From contig WPDH01000304.1 in assembly GCA_019137255.1 (NCBI GenBank), forward strand, positions 1 to 37,354: a stretch of DNA of 37,354 nucleotides, given 5' to 3'. Shown in pieces: positions 18,503 to 31,619 of this stretch; the first letter of the stretch is position 1, and every line of letters starts with the position of its first letter. The position numbers and the translations under genes are program-made. This DNA comes from Corinectria fuckeliana. Lineage: Eukaryota > Ascomycota > Sordariomycetes > Hypocreales > Nectriaceae. The notes under the pieces were generated by a model that searched no databases, was not told the origin of the DNA, and worked only from the letters and a program-made list of their open reading frames with translations.

Positions 18503-21500
18503 AATATAATGCTAGAGGGTGTAACATAGTGGTAAAAGTTTTAATATACTATAAGTATAGAGATATAAGCTTAGTAGGGTTTAAATTACTATAGTATTTA
18601 TACTGTGTTAAGCCTTTTTTAGTGAATAGGGCTAATAATAGATAGTATTATTTAAGTTAGCTTAATATATATTAAAAAATTAAGGCTATATTAGAATTTT
18701 TAACCTTATATTAAAGTTAAAAATCATATTAATATTTAATATTATTTTCAGAATAATATAATCTTAACTTATTTTATATAATATTTAATATATTTTTGCT
18801 TACTAGGTTTCTAGATTAACTTTATCTAAGATAGTAACAGCTTAGAGATGCTTTTTAATTTACTTATTATATAAAAGTAGCTAAGCACTAAAGTTATTAT
18901 TTCTTTAGTAAGATAAGATTAAATCTCTTAGCTTTTAAGATATCTAATTCTTATCCTAAAGTGCTAAGTTCTCTCTGTTTATAATAAGGGTTATTAAGCT
19001 ATAATATAAAATACTTAAGTATAGTATATTATAAATAAGGTATAGTAAATTTCTCCTCTTATTTAGTATATTTATTCTAAGAGATAAGTTAAAAAGTAAA
19101 CTTAGATTATATTTTTATAAAATATATAGATACTAATAGTATATTATAAAATAAAGCTAGCCTTATAGTATTTCTATTCTTATACCTATCTTATAATCTT
19201 AAACCACTTTAAGCCTTAAGCTTACTATCTTTTTGCTAAACTTAAAAGAAACTTCTTCTAAGATCTTATAATACCTAATTTCTATTTAGATTTTAGTATT
19301 ACTTATAGTTATATTACCTATTATATCACCTATTATATTACTTATAATTATATTCTTAAAACTCTAATACTTCTTATTAGTAATAGTAAAGTTATAAAAA
19401 TCGCTATTATCTTTTAGATCTTAAATAGGGTTTATAGTTAGTTTAAGAGATATAATTATATTAGCTAAGATTAATAGAGTAGTAGTATTAATTATAGTAT
19501 TACTATTATCTAAACCTAGACTTTTCTTTTTAATAATAGCTAAATTAAGATAATTAGTTTATATAGTTATATAAACTTTGTTAAGTAATATAAGGTTAAG
19601 AATAATATTAATTATATCTAGTTTTATCTTATTAATACTATAATTATTAATAGTAGAAGAGCAGGCTAAGTAATGATTTTTATTCTGCTTTATAACTTAG
19701 GTATAAGATATAATTATATTATTTATCTTATTCTTATTATTATCTTTAAAGCTATTTATAGTTATAAGTTCTAAGGTCTTTATAAGTTTCTAGGCTTTTT
19801 TAATAGACTAGAAAGTCTAGGTTTTATTAATCTTATTATTCTTATAAATATTCTTATTTAGATTAAGCTTTTTATACTAGGCTATATTTACTAGCTTTTA
19901 AACAGATAAATTTTTTTCTCTTTTTTATACTTTAAACCTTTTTGTTATATCTGCTTTTTTATTATTTTTATCTTTATTAAAAGAAATCTTAGCTTCTATT
20001 TTAATATAAGTACTACTAGCATTTAAAATCTTAGTATTATTCTCTTTATTATTACTAGTAGAAGCTACCTATTTACTCTTTTTTAGTTTCTTTTAGGATT
20101 TTTAAGTTATAAAAGTATTATCTTACTTATACTTAGCCTTAGTAGTAAGAGGCTTTTATAAATTCTTATTAATATTTGTCTTAGATGCTTTACTAGTAAC
20201 CTTAGTAGGTATTTCTCTCTTATATTTTAGGTTACTAAAAATAAAGCTCTTTTTTATCTTAAGAGTGTTTATAAGTAGATAAACCTTAAAAGGTAAACTA
20301 TCTAGAGTATAAAACTTAAGAGCTTCTTATTAGAGAATGTTTATATAGTCTAGGTGCTTCTTAGTAAACTAAAACTAGAATATAAGGTAATAATCTTTAC
20401 TATAATCCTTAAGTTTAAGTAGTACTCTTAAAAACTATATAATTATTAGCCTAAGTGTTCTTTTATGTTTTTTACTAGCCTTTTTACTATCTTTATTATT
20501 TTTAATAGTATTTTTATAAGCTTTTAAGAATAATTAATAAATGCTATTATTAGCTGTAAAGTAATTACTATATATGGCTAGCCTTAATGCTGCTTTCTTT
20601 TATAGTTTACTTAATCCTTAAGGAGCTATCTATTAGATAATATTAGTAGTAATTAAAAATAGTAGAATAGGATAAATATACCTTTAAGTAGTAATACTAT
20701 AATTATATAACTCTAATAGTGCTCTTCTAAGTACTAATAAATATCAGAATTATTTACTAGGATTAATTAGAAAAGAAATAAGATAAGCCTAGATAGGATT
20801 ATTTTTACTACTAAGTTTAATCTTTATTAATAATAGAGTTTAGAGATACTATAGTAATACTTAATTAAGTTTCTAAGTTATACTTTATAGAGATAAGATA
20901 GTAAAAGATAATAAGTTAAGTAAAAGAATAGTATTATATAACTAAGAGTTATTATTTATTCTTTATACTACTTATAGATAAGCATAAATTTATTAGGGTA
21001 TAAAATAAGAGATACCTAACCTTTATAATTATTCTCTATTTAGTAATATAAAAATAGAGAAACTAGTAATTAAAGTATAAGAGGCTTATAAAACATCTTA
21101 AACTTAACTACTTTCTTAGCTCTTAATTTTTACTATTATAAATAACTATCTCTTAAACCTTAGATGCTAGTGTATTTTTATCACCTTTACTTTTATTCTT
21201 ACTTATACTTAATTACTTATTCTCCTAGAGTATATAAAGAAGATTAATAAACTAGGTGGACTATATTACTGCTTTAATCCTTAGTGTCTAGTGTTTTACT
21301 AGCTTTATTATCTTTTAAGGCTTATAATTTTAAGGCTTTATCTAATTCTTACTAAACCTTATTTATAATATAATATTAGAGGCTTATAAACTATTCTAGG
21401 TTAGTTAAGATTAATAAACTAAAACTTTAAGATAAGATAGGGCTAGTAGTGGGTTTTAGCTCTTCTAGAGAATTAACAGTAGGTATTTTTAGTAATATAA

Positions 21501-24500
21501 TAGTAGGATATATATTTACTAGTTAAGTTAGTAATTATTACAAAATGTAAAGTAATATTATATATATAAGCTAAAGATTATAGAAACCTAGGTTTTTATA
21601 GTAGTATATAATATAAGGATAGAGTTAAGATTATTAGATATATTACTAAAGGTATAAACTGTATATTAAAATGTAAAGAAGTTTTATAAAATAATTTATT
21701 AGCTAAAAAGCGTAAAAGGACTATATCTGCTAATTCTTATAATAAACACCTAGATAATATTTGTTATCTTAATTCTATAGATAAATATATATATCATCTT
21801 ATACTATAATTTACTATGGTAGAATATAATAAATATAAAAAGCTATTATAAAATATAAGTATATCTTATATACCCCTAAAAGATCTATTATATAGAGAGG
21901 TATATTATAAATTATTACTAGCCTCTTCTCCTAGAAAATTCACCTAGGTTATAAATATATTAGAATACTAGCCTTAAAATAACACTAATTAGTCTTATCT
22001 AGTTGTCTTTATTAACATACTTGCTAGTATAATCACAGAGAATTTTATACTTGTTATAATAAAACCTAAATTTATTATAGTTATTAGTTTTATTATCAAC
22101 CTTGCTGTCCTGCTAGCTATTATTCTTATTCTTATGTTTACTATTATTACTCTTCTAGTATTTACTATTATATCTAGTTTTATATTATAGCTTATATTAG
22201 TTGTTATAGTGGTTATTATTAGGGTTGTTATTATTATTATTAGGGTCTTACTTGTTAGTAAGCTTGTAGGGTTTTTTGCGCTTTTTTCTTTTAGTATTCT
22301 TATGTTTTATAGTGGCTTTAGTGAGTACTAGCTATAGTAGAGTTAGAGACTTATCTTTAGGATACTTATCTCTAGAAGAAAAATCACTACTAATATCTAT
22401 ATATTTATTACTCTGTTTATTATGCCTCCCCTAAGAGTCTTAATTCTTAGATAAGTTATTCTTAGTAGGAGCTTCTATAATTATAAGAATATATAGATTT
22501 AGGTTATTATTAAAGATAGATTTGTTCTTTTTTATAGATATATATTTCTTCTTTTTCTGTTTTAGTGTTATCTTAATATTCTTACTGTGTGGGATTATAG
22601 ACTTAAGTTTTATTATTTTAGATAGTTAAGAGAGTTAGGCCTAGATAGCCTTCTTAGAGAATTATTTAGAACTATTATTAGTATTATAGTTATTACTATT
22701 AACTAGGACTTTTTTATTACTTAGGTTAATATTTTGTTTAATATAGTAGCTAAGGTTACACTAGATAACTATATATAGTTAGTAAAAGCTTATTTTATAG
22801 TAGAAATAAGATAAAGTACTTTTATACTAAGCTTTAAGCTTAGGCTTTAACTTATCTAGGCTAATATGGTTATTTATAAACTTAGCTATAGCTATAAAAT
22901 CTTTAAGAGTAAACCTCTCTTTTAGGTGCTTATAGATTTGTTTAGGATTTATCTCCTTCTATAGTATAAGAGATATCTTATAAAGCTTTATAAGGTAACT
23001 TTATATTACTAGTAAGAAATAGTACTTAAACTTATAATATAAAATTAATATACCCTAAAGTTTTTTAGTATTATACTTTTCTATATTACTATATTATTAC
23101 TAAACTTATACTAAGCTTCTTAAATAATCTTCTTCTTATTATAGTTAACTAAGCTGTTAAAGTAGTATAAGATTAGGATATCCTCTAGGTTATAGTTAAA
23201 GTAATATAAGAATATAACTTAGTAGCTTAGCTTAAATTTGTTAAAAGTTACTTAGATATTATTTGTCTACTAAGCTTGCTTATATCTTTAGTGGTAATAT
23301 CTAGAGGAAGTATCCTTTAAGGCTTTAATAGTACTTTTTCTAGTTATAGTAACTATATCTATCTTACAAAAAGTTAGCTACTAGTATTATTATATATTAA
23401 GAGAGGTATAGAGTTAATTTATCTTAATATAGTTAAGATACTAATACTTACTCTCACCTAAGTAGTATCTCTTTTATATATAGTTACCTTTTATTACTAT
23501 AAAGTGTAAGTAATAAGAAGTATAGTAACTATAAAAATATACTTAGTAGGGGCTTTAAGTCTAATAGTATAGTATAGCTTAGAGCTAGCCTACTATTATT
23601 CGCTTAAGTGGCAGACTAAGTACTATTTCTAGAACCTAGTAGTAGTATTATATAAGGAGTCTTAGTAGTATCTTATTTCTAAGAGTTAAGAGAGTGTTTT
23701 TTATATTGCTTTCTTAGCTTATCTTATTAGCTCTTAGGGTGCTAGTGCTTCTGATTTTATGATTTTGCTATAATAAATAAAAGATTTATAAGATTATAGC
23801 TAAGAAGAAACAGATTTAATAGAGGGCTAGAAAAGCTAGAGATTTATAATTTAGATTATAGTATATAATTCTAGATAATATAAGGTTATAAATTCTTAGT
23901 AGGCTAGGTAGTAGGGTTAAAGTTTGTTAAAGTGTATATAGCTATACTAGGTAATATAGGCGGGGTAGGTGCTTCTTATTATTAGGTGACTTAGCGATTT
24001 TATGTTTTAGGGCTTATAATAATTTCTGTATATACTATAAGAGACTTATAGTAAATAAGATAAACAAGATAGAAACAGTTTAGCTAGATTATAATATAGT
24101 AAGAATATTCTTTCTTATGTATTATATGCTAAAACTAATAATTATATAGATATACCTATTTAGAACAGAAACTAGCTGCCTATCTTAACGCTTAGGCGGG
24201 ATAATCTTACTGTATTTAAGGGCTAGGCAGCTAAGGTGGGTATTATAGAGAAGAAAGTACTTTACCTCTCTTAGAAGAAGCTATTAAAAAGGTGAAAGAC
24301 TAGAGATTATAACCTATAAGAAGAAAAAAATAAACTATCTTAGCCTATAAAAATAAATATAGTTGCTTTATAAAACCTAATACTATTAAGTAAAGCTATT
24401 AGTATAAATATTAACAGATAGCTAGACTTAGCTAATTTTAGGTTATTATCTTAGTAAGACTTTATAATATCTAACTTAGAGGGTATTACTAGAGTAGATA

Positions 24501-27500
24501 ATATTTAAACTTGGTATTATAAAACTAGGTCTAAGACAGAGGGTGCCTTTAGGCGAGTAAACTAAATAATTTAAGCTACTACTAATTCTCTTAATAATAA
24601 TATAAGAACCTTAGACCTAAGCTATAAGTCTTAAAATATAATAATAAATATAGCTAACTAAGAATTTCATATTTTATATGCTAATAGCCCTCTAATTTGT
24701 GATAAGAAATTTAGCTATATTAACCTAATACTACTTAATAATAATATTAGATTTAATTTTAAGTTAAGTAAGCCTAATAATACTAATAAGACTACTAAGT
24801 CTATAATACTAGATATAATATTAGAAATACTTATAGCAGCTTATAATCTAGTATAAATACTCCCTAAGGATCTAATAAGTGATATTTCTTAGCCCTTAAA
24901 AGATCTAATACTTTTATTATTTAAGATAGCTCTTATTATCTAGGAGTAATAGTATATTATATCTTAAGAAGGATACTACTAACTTATTAAAATTCTCTAG
25001 CTTATTAGCAATATAGAAAAACTTAAAGGCCTTATAAAATATAAAAACACTCTAAGCTACTATTTTAACTAAAGTTTACCTCTTATCTTACTTTATTACT
25101 ATACTATATTACTTAACCTAGTAGTACTCTTATCTAGAAGTAAACTTAAAGAAGATATATTAGTTTTTAACCTTAAATTATTTCTTAAAGTGTTTCTTAA
25201 CTCTAAAACAAATATAGATAAGATTTATTATAGTTTTACTTAGCGTATAAATAGCTATATCTTAAACCTATAGGAAGTAACCTAGTAAGGTTAGTCTATT
25301 AGGATAATATTAGGATATTATATCTAAGATAATATAAAAAAACTAATTTAGCTATTAGATTTTATCTAGTAGATATAATAAAATAGTATAGAGTAGCAAC
25401 TAGACTAAGTGATCTAATATAGCCTTAACTATATAAATAATATAAAAGTAGCTAGTACTATAAGATATAAGATACTTAAAGTCTAAGAGGTCTATTCTAT
25501 AAGAGTACTTTCTAAATATGCCTAAGACTTAAGCTACTAGGCTAGGTTTTTATAACTTAGTGATAGGTAAGAAGAGCTTATTATCTTCTTTAATATTACA
25601 TACCTAATTAAACCTAGTTATATTTAAGAATATCTTAATACTTATCTTAACTATAAATTTAACCTAACTGTTATTATAAGCCTAGCACTTAGCTATTATT
25701 TTATAGTTTGCTATTTCTTTAGTAAAGTATATAGTTATTTTTAACTAATAATAATTATAAGCCCCCTCTAAGCAGAAAAGGAGATTATAATATACTTATA
25801 CTAGTATCTAGAAATATACTTTACTAATACTTTTATAATCTTACTTTTATTCTTACTTTTTATTAATACTTTTAGTCTTTATTAAAATATATACTAATCT
25901 ATTATAAGGTTTTACCTAATACTCTAGTTTTTTAATAAGAGACTTTAAAATAAGCGAAAAAGTTTAATCTCTCTTACTTTTAGCCCTTTTAGATTAAAGT
26001 TTATAAATACTATTAAATGCTTAGCTTTTCTTACTAGGTTAGATAAAAGTATTAAGCTTACTATTAGTAGTAAGTAAAAGCTCTTTATCTGCTTATTTAT
26101 TAATTATATTATTAGTAATATACTCTTATAGTAACTACTCTTAGGATGTTTTAGGCTTATAGTAAATATACTATATTAATACTATCTTATCTGTAATTAA
26201 GAATATCTAAAACTTGACTTTAATATTATTAAGTTTAGCTAGTATAGTAAGTAAACCTATTATAATATTACACAAATTAAGTAGATAACTATAAAAACCT
26301 AGTAAGAATAAGTATTATATAAACTTAGCTTTTATAGTGATTAGAAACTAATAGATACTCTTAGTAAAAACTCTTCTTATTTATTCTCTAGTAGGCTATT
26401 ACTAAAATTTATCTGTTTTATAGGTGTGATTACTCCTGCTCTTAATATTATATAAAGTCGCCTAATTAATACTACTTATTCTAAGTACTAAGAACTTATA
26501 AGATAGCTTTTTATTTTGATTTTTAAGGAGCTAGGTGTTCTTACTATTATAGCCTGTAAAGAGATAAATAAAGTCTTTTACACTTTTTTATTCTTACTAA
26601 GATAAAAGCGATTATAATCTCTTAGCTGCTATCTTAAATCCTAGTAAATATAGGAATTTATATATAGTATTATTATCCTCCTAATTATACTCTAAGTTTA
26701 GCTAAAAGCTAAACATATTAAGAAAGAACTTTATAGCCTCTTAAAAGTGCTTACTAAAAACTTCTTCTTTTTTAATACCTTTTCTTATAATACTAGAAAC
26801 TTCTAGGCTGTAAAATAGCTGTTAGTAGCCTGCTAGGTTTTTACTAAATCTACTCTTACTATATATAGCCTTTTTATATACTTAAATATTACTAGCTTTT
26901 AGTTAGATATTATAGCTAGGTATAAAGCGTTTTAATTTCTTATATATATATATATAACTTTAAGTTAACTAAAGAATAATAGTATATTAATTAGCTCCTA
27001 AAATATTCTTAACATATTTTATAGTATCTATACTTACTCTAGGCCCTAGTACTAGCATACCTTAGTGAGACAGATAAAACCTAATAATTATTATCCACTA
27101 TTCTAAACTCTAGAGCTCTATAGCTAGCTCTTTTGCTATTAGTGTTTAGTAAGTTTATAAATTGTTAATCTATTATTACTAAGATACTTTATAGTACTTA
27201 AGTATAAGAATAGAAACAGGATAAGATTACTAGCTTAAAAGTAAAAGAAGAACTCCTAAATATTTATATAGGGTTATACTACTTAGAAGTCACTAAGAAA
27301 TATAGCAGATATAATATAGTCTTTATGTTTCTTAGTAAAGATAAATATAAGTAAGTTACTAGATATATTATTTTAAACTCTAGCTAATAAAAAGAACTAG
27401 AGAATATAAAGCTAATATTAGTATAATAAATTTCTATAATCTTATAGTAATACTTATTAACTATAAGAATATTTATCTTATAATTTTACTTTTACTTAAT

Positions 27501-30500
27501 AGGTGTTTTAAAAATATATACTCTAATATTTATAAGATCTTTTAGCATTTTTAAAAAACCTGCTCTAAACTTATAAGATCACTTAATTATTAATCTAGAG
27601 ATAAACTAGAGTTTAAAGACTTATTATAGTTAGCTATTACTACTAATAGTTTATATAAGAAGCCTCTTACCCTCTATTAAGTCCCCTATTTAAAATTAAA
27701 AATAATAACTAGGATAAATTTTAAAAGGATATAAAATACTAAATCTCTTAATCTTAACTACCTATTTATATAAATACTAAAAGAAGCCTATTAGATAGAT
27801 TATAAAGTTAAAATACTTACCCACCTAGGTAAGAAGAATATCTAGTAGGTCTAAAAATTATTATTTATAACTTAGTATATAAAAGTAAATACCTCTTACT
27901 AGGTATTCTTATAATAAATATTATTTATAATATAGTCTTAAGCTAATCTTATTTATAAACTCTAGGTATAAGAGTACTTGCTTATACTTTACTATTAGCA
28001 ACTTTATAAAAGTTAAGATATAATATATATATCTTATTAGCTTGTTTATTTATTCTTATATAATAATAAAGTATATTTTTATATAAGTTAAGTTTATATC
28101 TCTAATAAATTTAGAAGATAGTAATATAAAAAAATTAGTCTTAGAAGTTCTAATTTATAAGCTAGATAGTAAATAAGTGATTATAAGCTTACTAAGTATT
28201 ACCTTAAAGAGTGTATAAATAGTATTATAATATAGTAATATATTTTTATTTATCCTATATAAGGTTTATTTTATATAGTATACATAAAGTAGAGATTTTA
28301 TAACTTTATTTAATCTGATTAAACTTATACTATCTGTATTATATATTCTAAGTATCTAATAAATCCTCCTAATCTTATTATACTCTTCTACTTCTAGAAA
28401 CTCTTAGTGTTTTATACTTTTAGCCTATACTAATAAAAATATCTTAGCTTATACTATAATAATTAAGAATATTTTATATTTTTAGTTTACCTAATACTCT
28501 CTATATGTTTACTCTTAGTGCTTTATAATTTTATACTAAGGCTATATTAAATACTATAAGGCTAGTTAGCAGGTAGTACTAAGCAGAAGGTATATACCTA
28601 TTACTAGCTAGTACTTAACTAAAACAGAAAGCTTAAGCTTAAAATCTTATTACTATATTAACTCTTTATTTTCTCCTCCTTTTATATTCCTAGTTATTAT
28701 TAACACTATTTTTAACTGTCTTACTATATATTATATTTATCCTTATAATTATTAAAGTTATCTAGTCTACTATTATAAATCTTTATTAAGTTATAGCTAT
28801 TATTATTAAGCTCCCTAAAGTATTTTTTATATAAGTATTATTATACTACTAAGTCTTAATCCTTTCTGTCTTAAGGTATTACTTATTACTAATTACTTAT
28901 ATTACTAGGTGTCTTTAAGTCCTTTTAGTATATCTTACTTCTAATTATTTCTAATACTTTAATATTCTTTTAACCTTCTTATAGTGGGTTTTAAAGTATC
29001 TTTTATATTATTAGCATTTTTATCTCTTATTTCTTATACTATGTTTTTATTCCCCTTTAATTAGTAATAATTTTTTATTCTCCTATCTTTTAAGCTGTCT
29101 TTAAGTTAGCTAGTGTTTTATTTACTTAGTAATACTTATCTTTTTTAGTCTTATACTTTTAGTTTATATTGCTAAATAAAACTTAGGATTTTATTTAAGC
29201 AGCTATACTATTCTAAACCTATAAGAATTACTTAACTATTTTTAAGAAGTACTAGGTGATTTTTTTAGGTGTGAAATATATCTCTTATACTATTAATATT
29301 ATTAGGAGAGACTTATAATATAGTATAAGTTAAGTACTAAGGTAAGTTCTTCCTCTCTTAACTCTATCTTCTTCTTATAGTATTCTACTATATTAATCTA
29401 GATAGGTTAAGATAGTTACTAGCTTAAGGTAACTATAAAACTATAAGAGTATTATTATAACTAAATCTAGATTCTAACCTAGGTTAATACTAAGGTTAGT
29501 TTAAGATTCTTCCTCTCTCTTTATAGTTTATAAGTGTTATATTTACTACGCCTAGTAAAAAGGTATTTATTTATAAATAATTTAGTACTACTCTTTTTAT
29601 AATAGATAGTATCTTACTTCTCTTAAGGATATATTATTTTACACTCTAGCTCTATAGTATAAACTATTCTAATATAGTTAGTTAGTATAATACTATAGCT
29701 AATATCTTATAAGTATTTATAAACTTACTAATAACTATTACTATAAGAACTATAAGTATTATTAAGATTAGCTTATAAGTTTTACTCTCTCTCTGTTTTT
29801 TATTTTAGAAGGTCTACTAAAATCTTAGTAGTATTAAAACCTAAATCTTAACTATAAGAAGTATAAGAACTTTAACTATTATCTTAATACTAATATATAT
29901 AATAGGTATATTCTTAGAACTTAAATATCTTATCTACTAACTAAGCTTAAGCATCTTAGTAAATATTACTTACTTTATAAGTAGAAGTTTATCTTATTAA
30001 AGCTTATTACTAGAAGTATAAGAATTTAATATTAAGATAAGTATTCTAAAATACTATACTAATACTAAAGCTAATATTATCTAGCTTACTTTTATAGGCT
30101 TACTATCTTAGTAGTTTATAAGTATTAGGTTTTATAAGAGATATCTTAAGTAATACTTACTAAACTAGTAGACTACTTATATTAATATAGCTAATCTTTT
30201 AAGATATAATTTAGGTAGTATATCTTAATATTAATAATAAAAGTTATAATAAGATAAGAGTTTAGCTTTTTATACTTTTAAGTATAGAGAATTATTATAA
30301 GAAGTTCTAACTTTTCTTTCTGCTTATATTAAGTTATAAGCTTAGCTTTATAGTATCTCTAATTAAAAAACCTTTATTTCTCTCTAATAATAACTAACTA
30401 AATAAACAAAAAAAGGTAAATATATTTTCTAGCTAGAGCTAAGTTAATTAATTTAGAGTTTACTATATTATGCTTTACTAAGAGGATTCTAAGGCTTAGT

Positions 30501-31430
30501 AAGTTATACTAATTTGATTTCTTATACTAATATACTATATATTATATTTTAGGAGAAATAAATTTAATTCTAAGTATTACTAGCTTTTACTCTATTAAGA
30601 TATTATAATTTTAAGCTAGTATAAGTAAGTTAGTATTTATATTTTATATAATACTAGACTTTAGTATTATAATAACTAGTATAAGCTTTACTAGAGTGAT
30701 AAGTATAAGATAAGATAAGTATATCCTTCTAGTATATCTAAAATTTTTAATATACTAGTAGGACTAATTAAGGTTTTTAGTCTAAATAATAAATAATATT
30801 ATAATACTTAGTAGAAACTTAGTTTTTAGTATATTAAGAAATTCTCTTAGTATACTAGTAATACTACTAGCTTAGGTTACTATATAATTAGTAATATTAG
30901 GTATAAGATAAGAGGAGACTTAAGAGAAATAATAGGGTTATAAAGTAGTATATACTACTAGTATTTTATAACTATTAGGTACTATAGAATTAATATTACT
31001 ATTAAGTACTAAAGTTAAAATAAAGTTATTTATAATATATCTATAGTAGTATAAATTAAATTAAGAGCTAACTAATAATAATATAGGATATTATATAGAG
31101 GCTTAGATAAGTAATTATTATTAAAAATAAATTATAAACTTATAGTATATACTAAGTGAAATAATATCTAACTGTAAAGGTGATTTTTATACTAATAGGC
31201 TATAGCTATAAAACATACTATTAGGCTTAACATAAGGTTTATAGCTAATACTATAAGCTTTATAATATATACTTAAACATCTTATACTATATCTGTGATA
31301 ATATACTAAAATAGCCTAACAGGCTACTTATAAAACATATAGTATATACTAGATATACTATTTTATTCTTACATATTTTACAACCTATATCTAAGCTATA
31401 TTACGCTTAATACTATATTGACGCTAGATA
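18502..31430. repeat. 13-kb AT-rich RIP-degenerated transposon block
   Basis: Nearly 13 kb dominated by TA, TTA, CTA and TAG/TAA words, almost without CG, and with no credible open frame. This is the expected end state of heavy RIP on nested transposons. Less mutated pockets (about 22060-22320 and 23930-24260, with some GG, GC and CG) suggest several elements of different age. The only recognisable coding relic is a Gag-like zinc-knuckle region on the minus strand (feature 21990-22180). No LTR pair could be defined by eye. Boundaries are sharp on both sides. No RNA gene or gene island was seen inside. Confidence 0.85.
21990..22180 (-). pseudogene. RIP-decayed retrotransposon Gag zinc-knuckle region (tentative)
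   Basis: On the minus strand, one frame reads QDSKVDNKTNNYNKF, then RFYYNKYKILCDYTSKYVN. An Asn-rich linker followed by x-F-Y-C-N-K-Y-(G)H-x-x-x-D-C-T-S-K is typical of retroelement Gag CCHC knuckles. Here the expected Cys codons read TAT (TGT/TGC to TAT, the G-to-A change of RIP), one Arg reads TGT (CGT to TGT), and one residue near the His is lost. Flanking stops in the frame are TAG/TAA, consistent with former CAG/CAA. The frame stays open-like downstream (lower coordinates), where a polyprotein would continue. Suggestive, not proven. Confidence 0.4.
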
Positions 31431-31459
31431 GTGTGCCCCACCCCCTGTGGAGACTATGT

Positions 31460-31486
31460 TAAAAACCCCCCCCCCCCAGGTAGGAG
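31460..31486 (-). repeat. TIR-like right edge of the 13-kb AT-rich block
   Basis: Plus strand: TTAAAAA, a C12 run (31466-31477), AGGTAGGAG. It is the inverted counterpart of 18476-18502. It lies about 30 bp beyond the end of the AT-rich DNA and 135 bp before the HNH gene start. Confidence 0.35.
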
Positions 31487-31619
31487 TAGCTAAAAGACCA
31501 CAATCGAAAGCCATTCTCTTTCTGTTCTTTTCTTCCAGCCATCGCCATCGCCATCAATATCCACGACGTCGGATCGCCGGACCGTCGTCTTTACTCCATC
31601 TCGCACCTCCGAATCAGTC

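Noticed and set aside
18502..31430. CRISPR array or cluster of RNA genes in the AT-rich block
   Set aside because: No regular direct repeats with spacers; recurring words reflect base composition, and the context is eukaryotic.
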